From the NCBI RefSeq assembly GCF_016744255.1, contig NZ_JADGES010000002.1, positions 54,047 through 118,046 of the forward strand: DNA of 64,000 nucleotides, written 5' to 3'. The notes under the pieces were generated by a model. The model was not told the DNA's origin and did no database searches. It worked only from the letters and a program-made list of their open reading frames with translations. Below, piece by piece: positions 39,995-49,659 of this stretch. The position numbers and the translations under genes were made by a program. Source of the DNA: Maribacter sp. (GTDB lineage Bacteria > Bacteroidota > Bacteroidia > Flavobacteriales > Flavobacteriaceae). Every line of letters starts with the position of its first letter. The first letter of the stretch is position 1.

Positions 39995-41512
39995 CTAAAT
40001 TGTTTGATTTTCTATTAAACTCGTAGTTTTAACACTTAAATTTTGGTATGTTTTTTCAAAAGAATTTATAAAGGTTTCTATAGTAAAATTTTCTAATACT
40101 TTCTGGCGGGCATTCTCACCCATCCCTTTTCTTAGTTTTTCATTATGCAAAAGTTTTATCACATTTTGTGCTATTTCTTTATGGTCTTTAGGTTTGCAAA
40201 CTAAACCACAGGTATCATCTATTGCTTCTGTAACCCCTCCTACATCTGTAGCAACTACAGGTATTCCGGAGCTCATAGATTCTATTACGGTAAAAGGGAA
40301 TCCTTCTGAAATAGAGGTTAGTATAGATATATCTCCTTCGGAATAAATTAACTCTGGCTTATTATGAAATCCTTTTAAAAAGAAATTATTTTCTAGCTTT
40401 AATTCTTTTATTAATTCTTCACATTCTATCGTGTATTCTGGTACTGCATCTTTGTTACCATATATTAAATACTGCACATTGGGTATTGTTTTTACCACTT
40501 CATTGCAAGATTTAATCATGGTTAAAATATCTTTTAAATCGAAAATTCTTGCAGCTGCAACAACAGTTGGAATATTTTTTAAGTGTTCTGGTTTTGGTCT
40601 TGGAATAAATACGTTTTCATCCACTCCATTATAAATAACTTCTATTTTTGATAGTTCTGCTCCATAAAATTTTTCCCACGACATATTGAATTTACTAACC
40701 GTGCTAATTTTTGACGCATGCGAATAAACCAATTTTGTAATACATTCTGAAAAATTAATAAGCATTTTTTTTAAGAAATAAGAATAGTCGGCAGCGCTAA
40801 TAGCAATTAAACGTTCTCTGATAAAAACACCATGTTCTGTTACTAAAATTGGCGTATTGTATTTATATTTTAATACTAAAGCAGGAATAACCGCTATTCC
40901 AGAAATTGTAATATGAGAAATATCCATTTTAGGAACCTCTATGGCCATTGGAATAAGAAAACGATAAATCCAACGCATAGCTGTCGTCATATCTTCCAAG
41001 GATATTACATTTAACTCTTCTGGGGGCAATACTTGCGACACAACGTCACAGAAAGTATACCAGACTGCTTCGCTGGTCATTGTAGTTTTATAATCATATT
41101 TCTGAAAAAAACGCCACATTTTATAGAAACTGGCATTTACATTTTCTAAAGATTGATTTTCAGAATATATTTCTTCGATAAATGATTTAAAATTTGGAAC
41201 AAAAGAGCTTGTAATAATATCGTCTGATGTAAACTCTCTTGCCTTGAGTATTGCAGAGTATTTTATATTATAATCTACACAATCAAAAGGTTCTTCTGGA
41301 GACCACATTGGAACCTGTATGATATTTTTTACATTTTTACTTAGTGGGTATTTAGGGGTTACTTCTACGCCTGCGTTAATAGAATATAATGTAAAATCAA
41401 TACCCCTTGTCTTAGTGCACAAATCATGAGCCCATGTAGAAACTCCTCCTCCGCTATAAGGGTATGTGCCTTCCGTAATAAGAAGCACATTAATATTATT
41501 GGTTAGTGTCAT
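39995..41512 (-). CDS. pelF: PelF-like GT4 glycosyltransferase
   Basis: LLITEGTYPYSGGGVSTWAHDLC (DUF3492-like N-terminus) and SEGFPFTVIESMSSGIPVVATDVGGVTEAI. Confidence 0.85.
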   Translation of the reverse strand: MTLTNNINVLLITEGTYPYSGGGVSTWAHDLCTKTRGIDFTLYSINAGVEVTPKYPLSKNVKNIIQVPMWSPEEPFDCVDYNIKYSAILKAREFTSDDIITSSFVPNFKSFIEEIYSENQSLENVNASFYKMWRFFQKYDYKTTMTSEAVWYTFCDVVSQVLPPEELNVISLEDMTTAMRWIYRFLIPMAIEVPKMDISHITISGIAVIPALVLKYKYNTPILVTEHGVFIRERLIAISAADYSYFLKKMLINFSECITKLVYSHASKISTVSKFNMSWEKFYGAELSKIEVIYNGVDENVFIPRPKPEHLKNIPTVVAAARIFDLKDILTMIKSCNEVVKTIPNVQYLIYGNKDAVPEYTIECEELIKELKLENNFFLKGFHNKPELIYSEGDISILTSISEGFPFTVIESMSSGIPVVATDVGGVTEAIDDTCGLVCKPKDHKEIAQNVIKLLHNEKLRKGMGENARQKVLENFTIETFINSFEKTYQNLSVKTTSLIENQTI

Positions 41513-41650
41513 GTTGTTTTTTTCCTCTTACTATTTTTGGCAAAACAAAGCCAAAGAAAATATATAAAACTGATATGCCAGTTTATTTTGGCTAAAGCAT
41601 GGGAATTAATCTACAAAAGGCATATACATTACCCTTATCGATAAAACACT

Positions 41651-42670
41651 CTATTCATCATAGTTCTCAAAATACTCAAAGGCGTCTATAATATCTAGAT
41701 AAACACCATCAAACCCCGTAGAAAGAATCTTATCTAGGTAAGCGTCTTCACTTCCATAAATAACATTTTGCCAGTCTTTTTCCCAATAGCGAACTTTATA
41801 ATTTCCTTCCCAATTTTTATTCTCTTTATCTAACCAAACTGGGGCATTAGTCTTCCAATCACTATTCCAATAATATCTATAGTCCTCTGCTTCGCCTATA
41901 GACATGTAGCACATAACCAATCTTTGCCCTCCATCGGGTTTGGTTTTTAGCTCTTCAATAGAAAGTCTTGAAAATGGCGTTCCATCATTAAAAAACATAT
42001 CTAAAAAAACCACATCGTAATTAGAATTTCCTATTTCGGTTAATAAGTCATTTTTAGTATCATAATCTTCGTAATTAAGAATAAATAAAAAATTCTCTGC
42101 ATCACTCAGTGAAGACACATCCCGACTACTCAATTTATTAAAAGTTGTAGGCGTTGGGGGTATTAATGTTAAATCTCTTTCTGTTGCTACAAAAGGTGTA
42201 AAATTTAGGGCATAATTTTGCTCATAGGAATTCGTTATTTTTTTGCTTGAGGAGCAGTAATCAATCACAAAAATAGAATTATTATAATTTTGAGACACTT
42301 GCAATAAGCTTACATTATAATCTGTTACCTCCTGTGTTGTTGCTACATTATCTTTTTTATAGCCATAAAACAAGTTTTCTTGTCCATTCCCATCTATAGC
42401 CTCCAAGTAACTTTCACTTGGAGCTCCATCTGCTGTACCTGTTTCTGTTACTAATTCAATTCCGTTTTGGGGTATTATAGAAAAATCTGGATTTACTCCT
42501 TTAGCGTGTTTACTTAAACCAATTACAAAAGAGCGCATATCTTCTCTAAAGTCTCTACTCTCTAGCCGAGGAATAGCATTTTGTTCTAAATCCGTTGTGC
42601 TTGTGCCTTTATTATTCTCACAACCAGTATTCAAAAAAAATAAAAACAAAAATAACTTTATAAAACCCAT
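41651..42670 (-). CDS. GH114-like lipoprotein (endo-alpha-1,4-polygalactosaminidase family)
   Basis: Lipobox LNTGC; NYDVVFLDMFF, RLVMCYMSIGEAEDYRYYW, FDGVYLDIIDAFEYF. Confidence 0.78.
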   Translation of the reverse strand: MGFIKLFLFLFFLNTGCENNKGTSTTDLEQNAIPRLESRDFREDMRSFVIGLSKHAKGVNPDFSIIPQNGIELVTETGTADGAPSESYLEAIDGNGQENLFYGYKKDNVATTQEVTDYNVSLLQVSQNYNNSIFVIDYCSSSKKITNSYEQNYALNFTPFVATERDLTLIPPTPTTFNKLSSRDVSSLSDAENFLFILNYEDYDTKNDLLTEIGNSNYDVVFLDMFFNDGTPFSRLSIEELKTKPDGGQRLVMCYMSIGEAEDYRYYWNSDWKTNAPVWLDKENKNWEGNYKVRYWEKDWQNVIYGSEDAYLDKILSTGFDGVYLDIIDAFEYFENYDE

Positions 42671-42829
42671 CTTATTTATAGTTTATAAACTGCAACAAAT
42701 ATAGCGCATATTTATAGTAGAAGTATATGGCGCTTACATAAAACACCACCTGCAAGTTGCAGATAATACACAACGTTATGTTAATTTTCTCTTACAACTC
42801 TAAAAAATTCTATCTTTACTCTATATTAT

Positions 42830-43231
42830 ATGATAAAACTAGTTTCTATAGTAACTTCTTTACTCATTTTAATTCAGAGTTTTCAATTTAGTTTTGTTGA
42901 GCTAATGGAAATGGACGAATTAATAGAGCACGCCGAGTTTCATGCAAATGAATATGGGGATAATTTTCTAGTGTTTTTATCTAAACATTATGGGGAGCTA
43001 AAAGCGGAACACGATAAAACCAGTCACGGAGAAAAAAAAGAACACGAAGAATTACCTTTTCAACATGCGGCACATGCCCCTTCATTATCTGTTTTTGTAA
43101 TTACGTATAGTAGTAACTATAACACTCCCTCTTTTTTAGAACAAGAATACAAAACCACAAACTACCATTATATAGATTCTCATTCTATATATAAAAAAGA
43201 GGGTCTCTTACAACCTCCCAGACAGGCATAA
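42830..43231 (+). CDS. His-rich secreted protein preceding Czc efflux genes
   Basis: N-terminal signal/TM; HDKTSHGEKKEHEELPFQHAAHAP. Confidence 0.55.
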   Translation: MIKLVSIVTSLLILIQSFQFSFVELMEMDELIEHAEFHANEYGDNFLVFLSKHYGELKAEHDKTSHGEKKEHEELPFQHAAHAPSLSVFVITYSSNYNTPSFLEQEYKTTNYHYIDSHSIYKKEGLLQPPRQA

Positions 43232-43300
43232 CATAATCTTTTTTTTAATTGCACAACCCTTCTTTAGGGCGTGTATTGTCTCATGATTATTTTATGAATT

Positions 43301-46300
43301 ATGCTTTCACACATTATTAGTTTTAGCCTTAAGAATAAGCTTATTATTCTGTTATTTACGGTTTTTGTAATAAGTTTTGGTTTCTATTCCTTAACCCAAA
43401 TCTCTATTGGTGCGGTACCCGATGTTACCAATAATCAGGTACAGGTAATAACCACTTCCCGAAACTTATCTACCCAAGATATGGAACAGTTTATTACATA
43501 TCCTGTAGAATTAGAAATGGCCAATTTACCAGGCGTAGAAGAAATACGTTCTATATCTAAATTTGGCCTTTCTGTCGTTACTGTTGTCTTTAAAGATAAT
43601 ATGGGCACTTTTTTACCTAGACAGCTTCTTGCGGAAAAAATAAAATCGGCTTCCGAAAAAATCCCGGAAGGGTTTGGAACTCCAGAAATGGGCCCTATAA
43701 CTACAGGCTTAGGAGAAATATACCAATATATTTTAGATGTTAAACCCGGTTATGAAGATAAATATGATGCTTCCGATTTAAGAACCATACAAGATTGGGT
43801 TGTTAAAAGGCAGCTTTCTGGAATCCCTGGTGTTGTTGAAGTAAATACTTGGGGTGGTTTTCTAAAACAATACGAAGTAGCAATTAATACGCAGAAACTA
43901 AATGCTATGGGTATTACAACGCAAAATATTTTTACAGCACTAGAAACTAATAATAGTATTGCAGGAGGTGGTTATATTGAAAAAACAAATCAAGCCTATT
44001 TTATACGAGCTGAAGGTTTAATTACCAATTTAGAGGATATAAAAAACATAGTTATTACATCTAAAAATGGACTTCCAGTTTACGTTAAAGACGTTGCCAC
44101 CGTAGGTTTTGGAAGTGCCAATCGTTTTGGAGCTATTACAGGAAATGGAGAAGGAGAAAAAGTTCTTGGCCAAGTAATGATGCTTAAAGATGCAAACTCC
44201 AAAAAAGTGATTGATGCTGTAAAAGAAAGAGTAGAATCTATTTCTAGTTCTTTACCAGAAGGTGTTTACATCAATGCTTTCTTAGACAGAAGCGAACTTA
44301 TTGCAAAAACAACCTTTACCGTAACCGAAAACCTAATTCTTGGTTGTCTCATCGTAATTTTTGTGGTAGTTCTTTTATTAGGGAACTTACGTTCTGGTTT
44401 GGTTGTAGCATCTGTTATTCCATTATGTTTACTTTTTGCTTTATCCTTAATGTACATCTTTGGAGTCGATGCCAATTTAATGAGTTTAGGCGCTATAGAT
44501 TTTGGAATAATCATAGATGGCGCAGTAATAATAGTAGAATTTATTGCCTTCCAAATAACCTCCAAAAAAGAAGAATTAGAACTATTATCTAAGGATAATC
44601 TACAAAAGGTTAAAGATGAAATCACCTTAAACAGCTCCTCCAAGATGATGAATTCTGCCATTTTCGGACAGCTTATCATTTTAATAGTCTTTATTCCTAT
44701 ACTTTCTCTAACTGGTGTGGAAGGGAAAATGTTTAAACCAATGGCATTAACCTTTAGTTTTGCTTTAATCGGCGCCATGATTTTCTGTTTTACCTACGTT
44801 CCTGTTGCTGCTTCCATCTTCTTAAAACCAACAAATATCAATTCTAAAAATCCTTCTATTAGGCTAATGAATTGGGTTTATAAAATATACGCCCCAATAA
44901 TTGACTGGGCATTAAATAAGAAAAAAACTGTTTTAGGTATTGCTTCTGCACTATTAGTTATGACTATTATTCTTTTTTCATCCATGGGCGGAGAATTTGT
45001 TCCTACTCTAGATGAAGGCGATTTTGTAATTCAGCCTGTTCTTAAAACAGGAACCTCTCTAAGCAAGACTGTAGAAACCACAACCCAAATAGAAAAAATA
45101 CTATTAAATAATTTTCCTGAAGTAAAACAAGTGGTCTCTAGAATAGGCGCTGCTGAAGTTCCTACGGATCCCATGTCTATGGAAGAAAGTGATGTAATCA
45201 TAACACTTAAACCTAAAAAAGAGTGGACCTCAGCTAGCTCCAAAGATGAGTTAGCAAATAAATTTAAAGAAGCACTGGCAATCCTTCCTGGTATGGAAGT
45301 AGAATTTACGCAACCTATAGAAATGCGGTTCAATGAACTTATAACAGGTGTTAGAGCAGATATTGCTATTAAAATCTTTGGAGAAGATTTAAATGTTCTT
45401 AGCCAAAAAGGAAATGAGCTTAAATCTTTAATAGAAAATGTAGAAGGCGCAGCAGATATCTCCGTAGAAAAAATTATTGGCCTTCCACAAATGAAGGTAA
45501 AATATGATCGGGCTAAAATTGCTCGTTACGGATTAAATATAAAAGATCTAAACGAAATGGTATCCATGGGTTTTGCTGGTCGTATAGTTGGTAATGTCTA
45601 TGAAGGAGAGAAAAGGTTTGATCTTGTAGTTCGTCTAGAAAAACAAAATAGAAAAAGCATTACTAATCTTAAAAACCTCTATGTTGATCTTCCTAATGGG
45701 GGTAAAACCCCCTTAAATGAGTTGGCAAGTATCACCTACGAAAAAGGCGCTGCCAAAATCTCTAGGGATGATACACGAAGAAGAATAGTAGTAGGTATAA
45801 ATGTTAGAGATAGAGACTTGCAATCCGTTGTCGACGATGTGCAACTTATTGTAAAAGAAAAAATTAAACTCCCTGTAGGATACAACATAACCTATGGTGG
45901 CCAATTCCAAAATTTACAAAGTGCAACTTCCAGATTACTATTAGCCGTTCCGGTAGCATTAATCTTAATTTTTGTGCTTCTATATTTTGCATTTAAATCT
46001 GCAAAAGAAGCTTTAATCATCTATTCTGCCATTCCCCTTTCAGCTGTTGGCGGTGTACTCCTACTTTGGATAAGAGATTTACCTTTTAGTATATCGGCAG
46101 GTGTAGGTTTTATAGCTCTATTTGGTATTGCTGTATTAAACGGAATAGTATTAATTGAACATTTTAAAGAACTAAAAAAGCAAAAATTCGAAAGCATGGA
46201 GGCATTAGTAAAACAAGGTACAAAAGACAGATTAAGGGCTGTTTTATTAACTGCCCTAGCAGCAGCATTCGGGTTTCTACCGATGGCCATCTCTACCAAT

Positions 46301-47632
46301 GCTGGAGCAGAAGTACAACGTCCATTAGCTACCGTAGTAATTGGTGGTTTAATAACGGCTACCATATTGACTCTAGTAGTATTGCCCGTGCTTTTCGCCT
46401 ATTTCAATGGACCGAAAAATAATAAGGTAAACTCTTCTAAAATTTCTTCTATTGGCACCCTGTTACTTCTATGCTTTTTTCTTTTTCCTAAATCTGGAAT
46501 ATCGCAAGAAAAAGACATGGATAAACTTATAAGCCTAGGGTTAGAAAACAATGCAGAACTCCAATCTTTTGCTCTTAAAAAAGAGCAAGCAAATGCACTT
46601 ATAGGAACAGCTTTTAATTTTGATAAAACTCAAGTATATTATGCATACGATGAGAACAATTTAGCAAGTAATAATGAAGCTTTAAGGATTTTTGGAGTAC
46701 AACAAGACTTCCTCTTCCCTACTCTTTATTTTGCTCAAAAAAAATGGAATAAAGCGGCATCTGATTCAGAATCTATTCAATATAGTATTCAGAAAAAACG
46801 TCTTATACAACAAATAACTTCTAGCTACCAAGCATTGCTCTATGAAAAAGAAAAAAAATCTATTTATAGAAAACTAGATAGTTTATACACCAATTTTTCT
46901 GCCATGGCACAAAGAAGGTTTGAGCTTGGCGAAACCAATTATTTAGAAAAAATAACTTCCCTTTCTAAGCAAAAACAAATAGAACTTAAGCTAGAACAGG
47001 CAGAACAAGAAGTTTCCATAGCCTACAACAATCTAATTAAAATTATACAGCCTAAGGACAGTATTTATTTGGCTACTGTTTCTTTATCTAAATTAAGGTT
47101 AAATCTACCCGTCTCTAATTCTAACATAGAGTCTAAATTTTATGAAAGTAGAATAATGCTTTTCCAAGCCAAGAACCGGTATGAAAAACAGCAATTACTA
47201 CCAGATATTAGTTTGGATTATTTTCAAGGTACCGCTCCTAATTTAAAAGGTTCTTTAAAAGGATATTCCATAGGACTAAAAATACCTTTATTTTTCAATG
47301 GGCAGTCCTCCAAAATAAAAGCATCGAAAATCGGAGCGTCTATTGCCGAGGCAGAATCACAACAATACCAAAAGGAACTAAAAGGGTTACAAAACAACTT
47401 AATGGTAAAATACCATACACAACAAAAAGCCTTAGATTATTATGAAACCGAAGGAAAAGTATTAGCTACTGAAATATTAAAAACAGCCAGCCTAAGTTTT
47501 AAAAATGGTGAAATTGATTTTTTTCAATACATACAAAGCATAGAAAATTCTTATACCATAACCCTAGAATATTTAAATAAACTGAATCAGTATAACCAAA
47601 CCGTTATTACTCTTAATTATTTATCTCTTTAA
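43301..47632 (+). CDS. CusA/CzcA heavy-metal RND pump fused to C-terminal TolC-family outer-membrane factor
   Basis: IGAVPDVTNNQVQVIT, FGIIIDGAVIIVE (RND); after ~aa 1040 a hydrophobic segment then TolC-like coiled coil (LISLGLENNAELQSFALKKEQA...). Confidence 0.9.
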   Translation: MLSHIISFSLKNKLIILLFTVFVISFGFYSLTQISIGAVPDVTNNQVQVITTSRNLSTQDMEQFITYPVELEMANLPGVEEIRSISKFGLSVVTVVFKDNMGTFLPRQLLAEKIKSASEKIPEGFGTPEMGPITTGLGEIYQYILDVKPGYEDKYDASDLRTIQDWVVKRQLSGIPGVVEVNTWGGFLKQYEVAINTQKLNAMGITTQNIFTALETNNSIAGGGYIEKTNQAYFIRAEGLITNLEDIKNIVITSKNGLPVYVKDVATVGFGSANRFGAITGNGEGEKVLGQVMMLKDANSKKVIDAVKERVESISSSLPEGVYINAFLDRSELIAKTTFTVTENLILGCLIVIFVVVLLLGNLRSGLVVASVIPLCLLFALSLMYIFGVDANLMSLGAIDFGIIIDGAVIIVEFIAFQITSKKEELELLSKDNLQKVKDEITLNSSSKMMNSAIFGQLIILIVFIPILSLTGVEGKMFKPMALTFSFALIGAMIFCFTYVPVAASIFLKPTNINSKNPSIRLMNWVYKIYAPIIDWALNKKKTVLGIASALLVMTIILFSSMGGEFVPTLDEGDFVIQPVLKTGTSLSKTVETTTQIEKILLNNFPEVKQVVSRIGAAEVPTDPMSMEESDVIITLKPKKEWTSASSKDELANKFKEALAILPGMEVEFTQPIEMRFNELITGVRADIAIKIFGEDLNVLSQKGNELKSLIENVEGAADISVEKIIGLPQMKVKYDRAKIARYGLNIKDLNEMVSMGFAGRIVGNVYEGEKRFDLVVRLEKQNRKSITNLKNLYVDLPNGGKTPLNELASITYEKGAAKISRDDTRRRIVVGINVRDRDLQSVVDDVQLIVKEKIKLPVGYNITYGGQFQNLQSATSRLLLAVPVALILIFVLLYFAFKSAKEALIIYSAIPLSAVGGVLLLWIRDLPFSISAGVGFIALFGIAVLNGIVLIEHFKELKKQKFESMEALVKQGTKDRLRAVLLTALAAAFGFLPMAISTNAGAEVQRPLATVVIGGLITATILTLVVLPVLFAYFNGPKNNKVNSSKISSIGTLLLLCFFLFPKSGISQEKDMDKLISLGLENNAELQSFALKKEQANALIGTAFNFDKTQVYYAYDENNLASNNEALRIFGVQQDFLFPTLYFAQKKWNKAASDSESIQYSIQKKRLIQQITSSYQALLYEKEKKSIYRKLDSLYTNFSAMAQRRFELGETNYLEKITSLSKQKQIELKLEQAEQEVSIAYNNLIKIIQPKDSIYLATVSLSKLRLNLPVSNSNIESKFYESRIMLFQAKNRYEKQQLLPDISLDYFQGTAPNLKGSLKGYSIGLKIPLFFNGQSSKIKASKIGASIAEAESQQYQKELKGLQNNLMVKYHTQQKALDYYETEGKVLATEILKTASLSFKNGEIDFFQYIQSIENSYTITLEYLNKLNQYNQTVITLNYLSL

Positions 47633-47641
47633 TACACTATT

Positions 47642-48823
47642 ATGAAATTATATACATACTCTCTATACAGTTTACTTTTAATTTTCACTTTAAGTGGTTG
47701 TGGAAATTCGGAAAAAAATACAACCTCAAAAACTTCTGAAAAAAGTTCGTCGATAGAAAACGAGGAACATAGAGACAAAATTCTTGAAATTACCAAAGAG
47801 CAATTTAATAACGCCAAAATGGAAATAGGCAAGTTAACAAAACAACCTTTTCCTGAAACTATTACCACTAGCGGTATGATAGATGTTCCCCCAGAGAACA
47901 AAGCTGTTGTTAGTGCTACCATGGGCGGGTACATAAAATCTACACCTTTATTAGTTGGTGACCAAGTAACAAAAGGACAGTCATTAGTTACTATTGAAAA
48001 TCCAGAATTTATAACTCTACAGCAAGAATACTTAGAAATTAAAGAGCAGTTAACTTATTTAAAATCCGAGTATGACCGCCATAAAATTCTCTTTGCAGAA
48101 AATATTACATCACAAAAAAACTACTTAAAAACGGAAAGTGAATACAAAACTGCAAAAGCTAAATACAATGGTTTTAGAAAACAGCTTAGTATGCTAAACA
48201 TTTCATCTTCTAATGTAGACAAAGGAATAATTACTACAGTAGCATCTGTTTACGCTCCTATTAGTGGTAGTGTTACTAAAATGAATGTTACTAAAGGCAC
48301 CTATGTCTCTGCTGCTGCTGCTATTTTAGAAATAATAAATAACGAACACCTCCATGTAGAACTCACGGTGTATGAAAAAGACATCTTAAAAATTAAAAAA
48401 GGCCAAGAAATTCTTTTTAAAATACCCGAAGCTTCTAAAGAGGTTTTTAAAGCCAAAGTACACCTGATAGGCAAATCTATTAATGCAAATAGAACTATTA
48501 CAGTGCACGGTCATATGGAAGATGAATCCGAAAATAATTTTTTAACTGGAATGTTTTTAGATGCTAATATCATTACTAGCACCACCAAAGAAATGGGTCT
48601 TCCAGAAGATAGTATTATTGAACAAGATGGCAAATATTTTGTCCTTCGGTTAATGCCCCAAACCGATTCTTATCATTTTAAAATGATAGAAGTAAACAAA
48701 GGAGACACCAGTAATGGATACACGGCTATAAAACCTAATAAAAATTTAACCGAGGATTCTCAATTCCTCACTAAAGGAGCTTTTAATTTAATAAGTGAAG
48801 AAGGCGGTGGTCATAGTCATTAA
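47642..48823 (+). CDS. CzcB-like RND periplasmic adaptor lipoprotein
   Basis: Lipobox LSGC; GDQVTKGQSLVTIENPEF lipoyl-like; VYAPISGSVTKMNVTKGTYV. Confidence 0.9.
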   Translation: MKLYTYSLYSLLLIFTLSGCGNSEKNTTSKTSEKSSSIENEEHRDKILEITKEQFNNAKMEIGKLTKQPFPETITTSGMIDVPPENKAVVSATMGGYIKSTPLLVGDQVTKGQSLVTIENPEFITLQQEYLEIKEQLTYLKSEYDRHKILFAENITSQKNYLKTESEYKTAKAKYNGFRKQLSMLNISSSNVDKGIITTVASVYAPISGSVTKMNVTKGTYVSAAAAILEIINNEHLHVELTVYEKDILKIKKGQEILFKIPEASKEVFKAKVHLIGKSINANRTITVHGHMEDESENNFLTGMFLDANIITSTTKEMGLPEDSIIEQDGKYFVLRLMPQTDSYHFKMIEVNKGDTSNGYTAIKPNKNLTEDSQFLTKGAFNLISEEGGGHSH

Positions 48824-48834
48824 TTTTTTACCCT

Positions 48835-49659
48835 CTATCCCAAACCAACATCTAGGGTCATCATCACAATAAAACCGCCGATAAAGCCCATTACAGCAAT
48901 ATCGGTATATTTATCTTGTTGTGTTTCAGGAATAACTTCTTCTACTACAACAAAAATCATAGCGCCTGCTGCAAAAGAAAGTGCATATGGTAAAATAGGT
49001 TGAAAAGTAAGTACCGCCCAAGCGCCAATAACTGCTGCTACAGGTTCTACTAAGGCAGACGCCTGTCCAAACATAAAGCTTCTAGTTCTACTTAATCCTT
49101 GTCTTCTTAATGGCATTGCTACTGCGAAACCTTCTGGAAAATTCTGGAGCCCAATACCCAAAGCTAATGCCACGGCTCCACCAATCGAAGCACCATCAAA
49201 ACCAGCTGCAACTCCTCCAAATAAAACTCCTACAGCTAAACCCTCTGGAATATTATGTAAGGTTATGGCAAGAGTTAGTAATATAGATCTATGCCATGGC
49301 GTTTTTATGCCTTCTTTTTCGCTTTCTTTAAAATTAATATGTAAATGAGGCAATACTTTGTCTAATCCAAAAAGAAACAGAGCTCCTAATAAAAATCCAA
49401 CTGCAGCTGGTATAACTTTTACAAAACCTTCTCCCGGACTCATTTCTATTCCTGGCGCTAAGAGACTCCAAAAACTAGCCGCCACCATTACGCCACCAGT
49501 AAAACCGAGCATACCATCTAAAACTGCTCTGTTTAAAGTTTTGAAGAGAAAAACTAAGGCCGCTCCTGCTGCCGTTAATGCCCACGTAAATATTGTGGCA
49601 TAGAATGCTGCTAATATGGGATCTATAGATCCTAAATATGTTACTACTTGTTCCATCAT
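48835..49659 (-). CDS. ZIP family metal transporter
   Basis: ITLHNIPEGLAVGVLFGG, GLQNFPEGFAVAMPL. Confidence 0.92.
   Translation of the reverse strand: MMEQVVTYLGSIDPILAAFYATIFTWALTAAGAALVFLFKTLNRAVLDGMLGFTGGVMVAASFWSLLAPGIEMSPGEGFVKVIPAAVGFLLGALFLFGLDKVLPHLHINFKESEKEGIKTPWHRSILLTLAITLHNIPEGLAVGVLFGGVAAGFDGASIGGAVALALGIGLQNFPEGFAVAMPLRRQGLSRTRSFMFGQASALVEPVAAVIGAWAVLTFQPILPYALSFAAGAMIFVVVEEVIPETQQDKYTDIAVMGFIGGFIVMMTLDVGLG

Noticed and set aside
44266-44778. 170-aa antisense ORF inside the CzcA-TolC gene
   Set aside because: Fully overlaps a strongly supported CDS and has low-complexity Ile/Lys/Pro/Thr-rich composition typical of shadow ORFs; same logic applied to 59611-60285 (-), 46021-46365 (-), 49792-50157 (+) and others.
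43301-47632. CzcA-TolC fusion as assembly artefact
   Set aside because: The frame is open throughout with no homopolymer at the junction, and this fusion type is known in Bacteroidetes.
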